A DNA stretch of 6,709 nucleotides from the NCBI GenBank assembly GCA_017508505.1, contig JAFVYT010000148.1:1-6709 (forward strand). Direction: 5' to 3'. The translations under genes and the position numbers were made by a program. This document shows positions 1 through 5,907 of the stretch, in pieces. The notes beneath the pieces were generated by a model. It was not told the origin of the DNA. It searched no databases and was given only the letters and a program-made list of their open reading frames with translations. This stretch comes from Clostridia bacterium. GTDB taxonomy: Bacteria; Bacillota_A; Clostridia; Oscillospirales; SIG627. The first letter of the stretch is position 1, and each line of letters opens with the position of its first letter.

Positions 1-254
1 AGTATGCCTCGGAGCTTTTGAGTGACGAGGAGATCGGCTCGATCCGCTGCGGCCGCGGGGATGCGGTCTATCCCGTTCCCCTGCGTACCGCTTCGGGCTA
101 TGGCTGTCTGTTCGGCTTTTTCCCGGGAGCGGTGTATCTGCATCGGGGAAGGAAGGGAAAAAGCGGCCGCACCGAGCCGATCCTGATTGCCCTTGATTTT
201 TCCGGAGGAGGCTTTGGGGGATGTCCCTGCCTTGTGCCTCTCTCCCTTGTATAA
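1..254 (+). CDS. spoIIGA: SpoIIGA, pro-sigma-E processing peptidase (C-terminal fragment)
   Basis: Open from the left edge (first full codon at position 3) to a TAA at 252-254, so only about the last 83 residues are present. SpoIIGA is a membrane-anchored aspartic protease that removes the pro-sequence of sigma-E in the mother cell after asymmetric division. The visible piece has the pattern expected near the family's C-terminus: a basic/aromatic run [17 protein letters not shown], then a hydrophobic strand [11 protein letters not shown], resembling the 'iPfRsvG..G.L.aF.Pd' segment. The catalytic aspartate and N-terminal membrane segments lie outside the window. The strongest support is position: it ends 13 bases before sigE, the standard spoIIGA-sigE order. 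The very C-terminus ([18 protein letters not shown]) is glycine- and cysteine-rich and not a part I recognise. Assigned mainly from context plus a modest motif match. Confidence 0.82.
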   Translation, partial: YASELLSDEEIGSIRCGRGDAVYPVPLRTASGYGCLFGFFPGAVYLHRGRKGKSGRTEPILIALDFSGGGFGGCPCLVPLSLV

Positions 255-267
255 AAAAGGAGATCAT

Positions 268-1017
268 ATGAAACCGAAGTCCCACTTTTTCTTGATTCGC
301 TGGATCCGAAGGGTCCTTTGCTTTTTCGAGGAGCGCCGCAACCGTGCGCTCTTTTACGAGGTCTATTACGTCAACGGCTCCGAGGAGCTTCCCGCGCCGC
401 TGGGGGAGGAAAAGGAGCGCCTTTGCATCGAAAAAATGGAGCGGGGCGAGGAGGTGCTTGCCTGCCGCAATCTGCTGGTGGAGCACAATCTGCGTTTGGT
501 GGTGTACATCGCGCGGAAGTTCGAGTCCTCGGGGGTGGGAATGGAGGATCTGGTTTCCATCGGCACCATCGGGCTGATCAAGGGAGTGACCAGCTTCCGC
601 TCCGACAAAAACATCAAGCTCGCCACCTATGCCTCAAAATGCATCGAAAACGAGATTTTGATGTTCCTTCGCAAGGCCGCCAAGGGGCGGCAGGAGATCT
701 CCTTCGACGAGCCCCTCAACGTTGATTGGGACGGGAACGAGCTGTTGCTCGGGGACGTGCTCGGCAGTGACGGTGAGGAGATCCATCGGGAATTGGAGCG
801 GGAGGAGGATCGGACGATGCTCCTTGCCGCCATCCGCAAGCTCTCCCCGCGGGACCGTCGGATCATCAGTGCCCGCTTCGGTCTTTTGGGGGAACGGGAA
901 ATGACCCAAAAGGAGGTGGCGGACCGTCTCGGGATCTCCCAATCCTACATCTCCCGATTGGAAAAAAAGATCATCGCCAAGCTGAAAAAAGAGATTTTGG
1001 AGCAAAGTATTCGCTAA
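268..1017 (+). CDS. sigE: RNA polymerase sporulation sigma factor SigE (pro-sigma-E)
   Basis: A 249-residue sigma-70-family factor that directs early mother-cell sporulation transcription. The ATG at 268 is chosen because AAGGAG (257-262) lies 5 bases upstream; an in-frame ATG at 187 would run into spoIIGA and lacks such a site. Residues 1-33 form a basic, hydrophobic pro-sequence ([14 protein letters not shown]) that tethers the precursor to the membrane. It ends at EVYYVNGSE (31-39), matching the VYYIGGSE processing site of B. subtilis, so SpoIIGA cleavage is expected near Tyr33/Tyr34. Region 2 follows (about 68-138; [45 protein letters not shown]). The signature [17 protein letters not shown] (145-161) is typical of SigE. 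Region 4 (about 192-241) has the helix-turn-helix [20 protein letters not shown]. Slightly longer than the 239-residue B. subtilis protein, mostly in the pro-sequence. Identification is firm. sigG, which often follows sigE, does not follow here. Confidence 0.97.
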   Translation: MKPKSHFFLIRWIRRVLCFFEERRNRALFYEVYYVNGSEELPAPLGEEKERLCIEKMERGEEVLACRNLLVEHNLRLVVYIARKFESSGVGMEDLVSIGTIGLIKGVTSFRSDKNIKLATYASKCIENEILMFLRKAAKGRQEISFDEPLNVDWDGNELLLGDVLGSDGEEIHRELEREEDRTMLLAAIRKLSPRDRRIISARFGLLGEREMTQKEVADRLGISQSYISRLEKKIIAKLKKEILEQSIR

Positions 1018-1023
1018 AAAGGT

Positions 1024-1052
1024 CTTTTCTCTTTTCCATTTTATGATATAAT
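1024..1052 (+). promoter_or_regulatory. Putative extended -10 promoter for yqeG/peptidase
   Basis: TATAAT at 1047-1052 is preceded by TG at 1044-1045 (TGATATAAT), an extended -10 element. The matching -35 position (about 1024-1029, CTTTTC) is poor, as is often tolerated with an extended -10. It lies in the 63-base gap between sigE and the next gene, 28 bases before the GTG start. It would allow vegetative expression of the phosphatase/peptidase pair independent of sporulation transcription of spoIIGA-sigE. No terminator is visible after sigE, so read-through is also possible. Confidence 0.55.
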
Positions 1053-1080
1053 AAAAAAAATTAGGGAAAGGAGAGAAAAC

Positions 1081-1602
1081 GTGTCTCTGACGGATCTTTT
1101 GGTTCCGGATCTGATCTGCGATCGGGTCACGGACGTACCCTTCGATGATTTTGTTCGCCAAGGGGTCAAGGCGGTGGTTTTTGACATTGACAATACCCTC
1201 GTCTCCTACGATACCCCTACCCCTCCGAGGGCGATCCGCGACCTTCTTCTTTCCTTTGACTCCCTTGGGATTCGGGTCGCGCTGGTTTCCAACAATTCTC
1301 CGGATAGGGTTCGGATCTTCAACGAGTCCTTGGGACTTTTTGCCGTTCCCGATGCGCACAAGCCCTTGAAGCGGGCCCTGCGTCCCGTTTTGGAGCAGTT
1401 CGGCCTTCGGGGGGAGGAGCTCCTTCTGGTGGGGGATCAGCTTTTGACAGACGTTTTGGCCGCCCGTCTTCACGGGGCTTACGCCGCCGTGGTACAGCCC
1501 ATCAAAAAAAAGGAAAACCGATTCTTTCGCTTTAAGCGCTTTTTGGAAAAGCCCTTCGTGAGGATCTATTACAAAAGAAAGAAAAAGGAGAATGCAAAAT
1601 GA
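1081..1602 (+). CDS. yqeG: YqeG-family HAD IIIA-type phosphatase
   Basis: A 173-residue soluble HAD-superfamily hydrolase of the YqeG type (B. subtilis YqeG; physiological substrate not established to my knowledge). All four HAD motifs are visible. Motif I is DIDNT with nucleophile Asp35 and acid/base Asp37. Motif II is the serine in VSNNS (Ser70). Motif III is Lys94 in HKP. Motif IV is GDQLLTD (118-124), a hallmark of this family. The C-terminal tail is strongly basic (RFFRFKRFLEKPFVRIYYKRKKK). The start is GTG at 1081, with AAAGGAG at 1067-1073, 7 bases upstream; no ATG fits. The stop overlaps the next start in an ATGA arrangement (1599-1602), so the two genes are probably translationally coupled. 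In Bacillus yqeG sits with yqeH and aroE; here it is next to a peptidase and efp. Confidence 0.92.
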   Translation: MSLTDLLVPDLICDRVTDVPFDDFVRQGVKAVVFDIDNTLVSYDTPTPPRAIRDLLLSFDSLGIRVALVSNNSPDRVRIFNESLGLFAVPDAHKPLKRALRPVLEQFGLRGEELLLVGDQLLTDVLAARLHGAYAAVVQPIKKKENRFFRFKRFLEKPFVRIYYKRKKKENAK

Positions 1603-2669
1603 CCTCTCTGGCTCAGATTCAAGCCTCTCTGGAAAAGGGAGAGTGCGCCCTGTTCTTTTCTCCCATCAACCGACGCTTTTTAACGGGCTTCCGCTCCTCG
1701 GACGGGGTGCTTGTCGTCACACGTGAAAAAGCGGCCCTTTATTTGGATTCCCGCTATTACGAAATGGGCTGCATCGCCCGGGAGGAGGGGAGGATCTCGC
1801 GGGAGCTTTCCGTCCTGCCCGCCCCCTTTTCCAAGGACTTCGGCCCTCTGTCTGAAAGCGGTGGAGCACCGGTCGTGCGCTTTGAGGATCGCTTTCTTAC
1901 CGTCGCCCGCCTCGAGAGCCTGAAAAAGGCCTATCCGAAATCGGAATTTCTTCCCCTCGGGGGCAGAGTCGAGGAACTGCGCATCGTCAAGACCGAGGAG
2001 GAGATCCGTCGCATCGCGCAGGCGCAGGCCATCGCCGAGGAGACCTATCGGTACATTCTCGAGCGTTTGGAGGTCGGCCGCACGGAAAAGGAGATCGCCG
2101 CGGAGATGGAATACCATATGAAGCTGCACGGCGCCGACGGCTCCAGCTTCGGAATCATTTGTGTTTCCGGCACCCGCTCCTCCTTGCCCCACGGCTCCCC
2201 CACGGAAAAGAGGATCGGGAAGGATGAGTTTGTTACGCTGGACTTCGGTTGTACGGTGGACGGCTACTGCTCGGATATGACACGTACCGTTTGCGTCGGC
2301 CGCGCAAGCGACGAGATGCGTCTTGTTTACGATACGGCTTTGAAGGCGCAGGAGGCGGCCATTGCCACCGTCCGCGCGGGCGTTCTCGGAAGCACGGTGG
2401 ATGCTGCCGCTCGTGATCTTATTCGGGATGCGGGCTTCGGAGAGTATTTCGGTCATACCACCGGTCACGGAATCGGAATGGAGGTGCACGAATTGCCCTC
2501 CTTTGCCGCCCGCTACGACAAGCCCGTTCCCGCCCGCTCCGTTTTGTCCGTGGAGCCGGGGATCTATCTTCCTGCCAAATTCGGTGTGCGCATTGAGGAT
2601 CTGGTGGTCGTCAGGGAAAACGGCTGTGACAATCTGAATGCCACCCCGAAGGATCTTTTGCAATTATAA
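1599..2669 (+). CDS. M24B family Xaa-Pro peptidase (aminopeptidase P / prolidase type)
   Basis: A 356-residue cytoplasmic metallopeptidase expected to cleave bonds before proline in peptides or dipeptides. The creatinase-like N-terminal domain covers about 1-125 (SPINRRFLTGF near 21-31, LYLDSRYY at 47-54). The pita-bread catalytic domain covers about 130-356. The five dinuclear-metal ligands are all in place: Asp215 (LDFG), Asp226 (SDMTRT), His290 (TGHGIG), Glu319 (VEPGIY) and Glu333 (RIEDL). Supporting residues His198 (LPHG) and His297 (VHELP) are also present. Length matches the short PapA/YqhT class rather than the ~440-residue E. coli PepP. ATG at 1599 has AAAAAGGAG (1582-1590), 8 bases upstream. 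It sits directly before efp, as yqhT does in B. subtilis. Sequence alone does not settle dipeptidase versus aminopeptidase activity. Confidence 0.94.
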   Translation: MTSLAQIQASLEKGECALFFSPINRRFLTGFRSSDGVLVVTREKAALYLDSRYYEMGCIAREEGRISRELSVLPAPFSKDFGPLSESGGAPVVRFEDRFLTVARLESLKKAYPKSEFLPLGGRVEELRIVKTEEEIRRIAQAQAIAEETYRYILERLEVGRTEKEIAAEMEYHMKLHGADGSSFGIICVSGTRSSLPHGSPTEKRIGKDEFVTLDFGCTVDGYCSDMTRTVCVGRASDEMRLVYDTALKAQEAAIATVRAGVLGSTVDAAARDLIRDAGFGEYFGHTTGHGIGMEVHELPSFAARYDKPVPARSVLSVEPGIYLPAKFGVRIEDLVVVRENGCDNLNATPKDLLQL

Positions 2670-2691
2670 TGGCATTTTTTGCAAATACATC

Positions 2692-2720
2692 TTGCCAAAG
2701 CGCAAAAAAAGTAGTATAAT
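2692..2720 (+). promoter_or_regulatory. Sigma-A-type promoter for efp
   Basis: TTGCCA (2692-2697) and TATAAT (2715-2720) are separated by exactly 17 bases, giving a near-consensus housekeeping promoter. Transcription would start around 2727, leaving a leader of about 35 bases that carries GGAGG (2752-2756), 5 bases before the efp ATG. The 92-base gap holds no convincing intrinsic terminator for the upstream peptidase, so efp may also receive read-through. Confidence 0.82.
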
Positions 2721-2761
2721 ACGCTTGAAATTTGATTTTAATCATTGATTTGGAGGACATT

Positions 2762-3322
2762 ATGGCTATTACAGCAGGCGATTTCAGAAACGGCGTGACC
2801 TTTGAAATGGATGGCGCAGTGATGCAGATCATCGAGTTTCAGCACGTAAAACCCGGTAAGGGCGCGGCTTTTGTTCGCACCAAGCTCAGAAACGTGATTA
2901 CCGGCTCCGTGGTGGAAAAGACCTTTAACCCCACCGAAAAATTCCCCCCCGCTTTTGTGGAAAGAAAGGAAATGCAGTACTCCTACGACGATGGGGATCT
3001 GTACCATTTCATGGATACCGAGACCTGGGAGGATCTGATGGTTTCCCACGACCTGGTGGGCGACAACTTCAAATTCGTGAAGGAAGAAATGCTCTGCAAG
3101 GTGCTCTCCTACAAGGGCAACGTCTTTGCCGTTGAGCCTCCCATGTTCGTAGAGCTTGCCGTCACCCAGACCGATCCCGGCTTCAAGGGCGACACGGCTA
3201 CCGGTGCTTCCAAGCCCGCTACCCTCGAGACCGGCGCACAGATCAAGGTTCCCCTGTTTATCAACGAGGGCGACGTTCTGAAGATCGACACCCGTACCGG
3301 CGAGTATCTCGAAAGAGTTTGA
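2762..3322 (+). CDS. efp: Translation elongation factor P
   Basis: A 186-residue EF-P, which enters the ribosomal E site and relieves stalling at polyproline. Start ATG 2762 gives the canonical N-terminus [11 protein letters not shown] and has GGAGG at 2752-2756; an in-frame ATG at 2732 would add ten residues and lacks a good site. Domain I (about 1-63) carries the loop [10 protein letters not shown], with Lys33 at the tip where bacteria that modify EF-P attach lysyl or aminopentanol groups. Two OB-fold domains follow (about 66-125 and 130-186). The last ends with the family signature [17 protein letters not shown]. Length and all segments are normal. The loop has PGKG, the lysine type, rather than the arginine type. 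No modification enzyme gene is in the window. Cotranscribed with the next gene across an 18-base gap. Confidence 0.98.
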   Translation: MAITAGDFRNGVTFEMDGAVMQIIEFQHVKPGKGAAFVRTKLRNVITGSVVEKTFNPTEKFPPAFVERKEMQYSYDDGDLYHFMDTETWEDLMVSHDLVGDNFKFVKEEMLCKVLSYKGNVFAVEPPMFVELAVTQTDPGFKGDTATGASKPATLETGAQIKVPLFINEGDVLKIDTRTGEYLERV

Positions 3323-3340
3323 TCGAAAGGAGAAACGTTC

Positions 3341-3724
3341 ATGACGGTAACCGAAAAAGTTGCATATCTGAAGGGTCTGATGGAGGGTCTGGATTTTCAG
3401 GCCGATACCAAGGAAGGTAAGATCATCAAGCTGATGGCCGACATTCTGGAGGATCTCGCGTTGGAGATTACCGAGTGCCAGGACGACATTGACGACATCA
3501 ATGAGTATCTGGAGGCCGTGGACGAGGACCTGACCACCGTGGAGGAAGAGCTCTTCGGCGATTACGACGATGAGGATTGCTGTTGCTGTGACTGCTCCGA
3601 TGACGAGGAGGAGTGCTACGAGGTGGAATGTCCCCATTGCGGTGAGACGGTCTGCTTCGAGGAGGAGCCCGATTCCGAGTCTTTCCCTTGCCCCGCTTGC
3701 GGCAAGGAGATTCCCCTGAACTGA
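3341..3724 (+). CDS. CD1247-type N-terminal domain / zinc-ribbon protein
   Basis: A 127-residue acidic protein resembling clostridial proteins named for the CD1247 N-terminal domain; function unknown to me. Residues 1-72 are helical with a heptad-like pattern (TEKVAYLKGLMEGLDF, then IIKLMADILEDLALEI, then the acidic stretch DDIDDINEYLEAVDEDL), probably a coiled coil. A linker of Asp/Glu with a run of cysteines follows (CCCCDC at 80-85). The C-terminus has a zinc-ribbon-like arrangement: Cys97-x2-Cys100 and Cys117-x2-Cys120, each followed by Gly (CPHCG, CPACG), with an extra Cys105. AAAGGAG at 3326-3332 is 8 bases before the ATG. It follows efp closely, an arrangement I recall from other Clostridia, which hints at a link to translation. 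That link is inference only. Metal binding is likely from the cysteine spacing. Confidence 0.8.
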   Translation: MTVTEKVAYLKGLMEGLDFQADTKEGKIIKLMADILEDLALEITECQDDIDDINEYLEAVDEDLTTVEEELFGDYDDEDCCCCDCSDDEEECYEVECPHCGETVCFEEEPDSESFPCPACGKEIPLN

Positions 3725-3732
3725 AGTGAAAA

Positions 3733-3763
3733 GTCTCCGGCTTCCTGCCGGAGACCTTTTTTT
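3733..3763 (+). terminator. Intrinsic terminator of the efp unit
   Basis: A perfect 9-bp GC-rich stem, GTCTCCGGC (3733-3741) with GCCGGAGAC (3747-3755), closes a 5-base loop (TTCCT). CC and seven T residues (3757-3763) follow almost directly. It begins 9 bases after the stop of the CD1247-type gene and ends 17 bases before the next start. Confidence 0.93.
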
Positions 3764-3779
3764 GAAAAGGATGACGGAT

Positions 3780-4241
3780 ATGAATCAAAATTTAGACTTT
3801 CCCGCCCGCGCCGTGGCGCTTTTTATGGACGGGTGCAACTGTGCACAGGCTCTTTACGGTGCCTTTGCCCCCCTTCTCGGAATCGATGAGAAGGAGGCCC
3901 TTCGCCTTGCCTCTCCCTTCGGCGGCGGCTTTGGCAGAATGCGGGAGGTGTGCGGCGCCTTCAGCGGAATGATGCTGGTGGTGGGGAACCTCTTTGGCTA
4001 CGACACCGTCGACCATCCCCAAAAGGACCTGCTCTATCCCAGAGTGCAGGAGCTGGGACGGCGCTTTCGTGCACGCTTCGGCAATCTGGTTTGCCGTGAG
4101 CTTTTGGAGAAAAAGGCCGAGGTGGGAGGGCTTGCCTCTCCCCGCACCGCCGAGTTTTACGCCTCTCGCCCCTGCGCGGTCTTCGTGGAGGGAGCGGCGG
4201 AGATTCTGGTGGAATACCTGAAGGAGGAAAAGGTACTGTGA
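3780..4241 (+). CDS. C_GCAxxG_C_C family putative redox protein
   Basis: A 153-residue protein of the C_GCAxxG_C_C family (small, presumed redox-active or metal-binding proteins). The name motif is visible: a Cys pair in DGCNCAQAL (Cys19, Cys21), then a glycine-rich GGGFG (48-52), Cys58 in REVCGAFSG, Cys105 in LVCREL, and Cys132 near the C-terminus. No signal peptide is evident. ATG 3780 is preferred: AAAAGG (3765-3770) lies 9 bases upstream, while the in-frame ATG at 3771 sits directly against that site, and a start at 3726 would fall before the terminator. The stop overlaps the GTG start of the chromate-transporter gene by 4 bases, so the two are coupled. No promoter is visible between the preceding terminator and this gene. 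Reaction and partner are unknown; the coupling suggests a role tied to the transporter. Confidence 0.88.
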   Translation: MNQNLDFPARAVALFMDGCNCAQALYGAFAPLLGIDEKEALRLASPFGGGFGRMREVCGAFSGMMLVVGNLFGYDTVDHPQKDLLYPRVQELGRRFRARFGNLVCRELLEKKAEVGGLASPRTAEFYASRPCAVFVEGAAEILVEYLKEEKVL

Positions 4242-4822
4242 AACAGAAAAGAGGATCTCTCCGGCAGCTTTTTTGCTCCTTTTTGAAGATCGGGGCCTTT
4301 ACCTTCGGCGGCGGCTATGCCATGATCTCGATCATTGAAAATGAGGTCGTCAGCGAAAAGAAATGGCTCTCCCACGACGAAATGATGGACATTACCGTGG
4401 TGGCGGAGTCCACCCCCGGCCCTCTTGCCATCAACACCGCTACCTTTGTGGGATATAAGGTCGGCGGCGTTTTCGGCTCGGCGATGGCGACGGGGGGTGT
4501 GGTGCTGCCGTCCCTCGTGCTTCTTTGCATCATCGCTCTGTTTTTGGAGGATTTTCTCTCCATCACTTGGGTCGCCAGTGCCTTCCGCGGCATTCAGGCC
4601 GCCGTTGCCTTCCTCATTTTCGGAGCAGGCTGGAAAATGTACCGCAAGATGAAGAAAAAGCTGCTTAGTATGGTCGTGTTTGCGGTGTCCTTTTTGGTGA
4701 TGTTCCTGGTGAAGATGAATCTGTTCACCTTCTCCTCCATCTACCTGATTCTCATTTCCGCTGTGGTGGGTCTGGTTGCCTACGGCATCGGAAGGATCAA
4801 GAAGGAGGAGGAAAAAGGATGA
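4238..4822 (+). CDS. Chromate transporter (CHR) family protein, first half-size subunit
   Basis: A 194-residue integral membrane protein of the CHR superfamily. Full-length ChrA has two homologous halves; this gene encodes one half, the short-chain form usually found as adjacent pairs. The CHR signature is present: LKIGAFTFGGGYAMI (16-30), AESTPGP (56-62) and NTATFVGY (66-73). Hydrophobic segments are visible around 72-103, 112-130, and two near 143-185, with a lysine-rich loop (KMYRKMKKK) and a charged C-terminal tail (RIKKEEEKG). Start is GTG 4238 with AAGGAGG (4221-4227), 10 bases upstream. It overlaps its neighbours by 4 bases on both sides. The family exports chromate in some proteobacteria; in anaerobic Firmicutes the natural substrate is not established, so the name should not be read as proof of chromate resistance. 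Confidence 0.93.
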   Translation: MKQKRGSLRQLFCSFLKIGAFTFGGGYAMISIIENEVVSEKKWLSHDEMMDITVVAESTPGPLAINTATFVGYKVGGVFGSAMATGGVVLPSLVLLCIIALFLEDFLSITWVASAFRGIQAAVAFLIFGAGWKMYRKMKKKLLSMVVFAVSFLVMFLVKMNLFTFSSIYLILISAVVGLVAYGIGRIKKEEEKG

Positions 4823-5427
4823 CCTACCTTCATCTGTTTTGGGAATTTCTGAAGATCGGCCTGTTCACCTTTGGTGGCGGCTACGGTGCGATTCCCCTGA
4901 TTCAGGATGCGGTGAATGCAAACTTCGACGTGTGGGGGGTGTCCCAGGACCTCTTCTCCTACATCATCGGTGTGGCAGAGTCTACCCCCGGACCCATTAT
5001 GGTCAATACCGCCACCTATATCGGCACTCTCGTGGGGGGTGTGCCCGGTGCCATCGCGGCTACCTTGGGTGCCATCACGCCTTCCTTTGTGGTGATCCTT
5101 CTGATCGCAAGGTTTCTCTCCGACTTTATGGAAAAGAAGGGGACCCGTGCGGTGCTGGACACCATCAAGCCCTGCGTGGTGGGAATCATTCTTTGCACCG
5201 GCGTGTACTTTATCCTTTCGGGGCTGATCCCCGAGATCGCGACAGTCTTCTCTGCAGGCTTTTTCCCGCCTCCGTCTGCTCTGATCCCCGATTGGCGCAC
5301 CCTTCTGATCTTCGGCTTGGTATTTCTGCTTCGCAGCGCTTACCGCCTTTGGAAAAAGAAGACCATCTCGCCCATTCTCTCCATTGCGATCTCCGCCGTG
5401 ATGGGAATCGCTGTTTTCGGAGTGTAA
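4819..5427 (+). CDS. Chromate transporter (CHR) family protein, second half-size subunit
   Basis: A 202-residue paralogue of the preceding gene, starting with an ATGA overlap (4819-4822). It keeps the same signature at nearly the same places: LKIGLFTFGGGYGAI (11-25), AESTPGP (53-59) and NTATYIGT (63-70). Hydrophobic stretches are visible around 67-99, 119-134, 161-175 and 183-202, with basic patches LRSAYRLWKKK between the last two. The proline-rich loop FFPPPSALIPDW (138-149) is not seen in the first subunit. Two half-size CHR proteins are expected to insert in opposite orientation and form one transporter, as shown for B. subtilis YwrA/YwrB-type pairs. Substrate here is unknown. A purine-rich site (AAGGAGGAGG, 4801-4810) and the overlap support the start. 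Confidence 0.94.
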   Translation: MTYLHLFWEFLKIGLFTFGGGYGAIPLIQDAVNANFDVWGVSQDLFSYIIGVAESTPGPIMVNTATYIGTLVGGVPGAIAATLGAITPSFVVILLIARFLSDFMEKKGTRAVLDTIKPCVVGIILCTGVYFILSGLIPEIATVFSAGFFPPPSALIPDWRTLLIFGLVFLLRSAYRLWKKKTISPILSIAISAVMGIAVFGV

Positions 5428-5428
5428 G

Positions 5429-5635
5429 ATGGAGATTGCTTCTTGGCAGAAGGAGCTTCTTGCCCTCTTGGGGCAACGGGGCCTTTCCAGAACTGACGTG
5501 TATTCCGTGATGCTGGTTTTGTCACGGGAGGAGAAGGGGAGAGAGATGATCGAGCGTCTGAAGCGTGCTCCCGATCTGACCGTGGACGAGATCTGCGAGG
5601 TGGCAGGCAAAATTGCCTTTGGCGAAAATGCTTGA
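5429..5635 (+). CDS. Uncharacterised 68-residue protein at the end of the CHR operon
   Basis: I do not recognise this protein. ATG 5429 lies one base after the stop of the second CHR gene, with GGAG at 5419-5422, 6 bases upstream, so it is probably translated with the operon. The sequence is charged and looks all-helical: about 2-17 (EIASWQKELLALLGQR), 20-32, 33-46 (SREEKGREMIERLKRA) and 51-64 (TVDEICEVAGKIAF). A short L-S-R-T-D-V turn sits between helices 1 and 2. There is one cysteine and no membrane segment, zinc motif or signal peptide. Base composition matches its neighbours, and the opposite-strand reading gives nothing recognisable. A small DNA- or protein-binding helical bundle is possible, but that is a guess. 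Its stop codon is part of the -35 box of the trpB promoter. Confidence 0.7.
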   Translation: MEIASWQKELLALLGQRGLSRTDVYSVMLVLSREEKGREMIERLKRAPDLTVDEICEVAGKIAFGENA

Positions 5636-5660
5636 CAATTTTTTTCTCCTTTGTTATACT
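5632..5660 (+). promoter_or_regulatory. Strong sigma-A-type promoter of the trpB transcript
   Basis: TTGACA (5632-5637) is a perfect -35 box, 17 bases from TATACT (5655-5660). TG at 5652-5653 adds an extended -10 (TGTTATACT). The start of transcription should be near 5667, just ahead of T-box Stem I. The TGA inside TTGACA is the stop codon of the 68-residue gene. Being this strong, the promoter is probably constitutive, with control left to the downstream T-box. Confidence 0.92.
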
Positions 5661-5864
5661 GAGTGAAACCATTGAACGAGAGTAGTACCTTGCTCCCCCT
5701 CTTTCAGAGAGTCGCGGTGGGTGAAAGCGCGGCAGAGAAGCAGCAAGCGGAATGGACTCGCGAGGGCGAACCGAACAGCCTTTGGCCCAGTAGGGGAGAC
5801 GGGCCCGACCGTTACATCGGCCGTGTATGTCAGTACGCGTAAGTGCATCGCCCCGTGCGGTGAA

Positions 5865-5907
5865 TTTGGGTGGTACCGCGGATCAGAAACCTATGATTCG
5901 CCCCGAA
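5865..5907 (+). promoter_or_regulatory. T-box antiterminator helix
   Basis: TTTGGG (5865-5870) can pair with CCCGAA (5902-5907) in six pairs including one G-U. After a 7-base bulge TGGTACC (5871-5877), GCG (5878-5880) pairs with CGC (5899-5901). This is the standard antiterminator. The first four bulge bases, TGGT, bind the NCCA end of uncharged tRNA. Its 3' strand (5899-5907) is also the 5' strand of the terminator, so the two folds exclude each other. Confidence 0.9.

Noticed and set aside
634..1473. Long minus-strand open frames, including 634-1473, 1680-2663, 2738-3637 and 4780-5610.
   Set aside because: Each lies opposite a clearly identified + strand gene, lacks family motifs or ribosome sites, and reflects the codon bias of moderately GC-rich coding DNA.
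2665..2670. TATAAT overlapping the peptidase stop codon as a second efp promoter.
   Set aside because: No acceptable -35 box at the right distance; the promoter at 2692-2720 is far better.
2657..2685. Inverted repeat TTTGCAA / TTGCAAA after the peptidase gene as a terminator.
   Set aside because: Only 7 AT-rich pairs across a 15-base loop with no T run after it; too weak to terminate.
3726..3779. Upstream start at 3726 for the C_GCAxxG_C_C gene.
   Set aside because: The extra 18 codons would be read through the terminator hairpin and show no homology to the family; the ribosome site fits ATG 3780.
4238..5427. A frameshifted single chrA gene rather than two genes.
   Set aside because: Each half starts with its own ribosome site and complete signature, and half-size CHR genes as adjacent pairs with small overlaps are a known arrangement.
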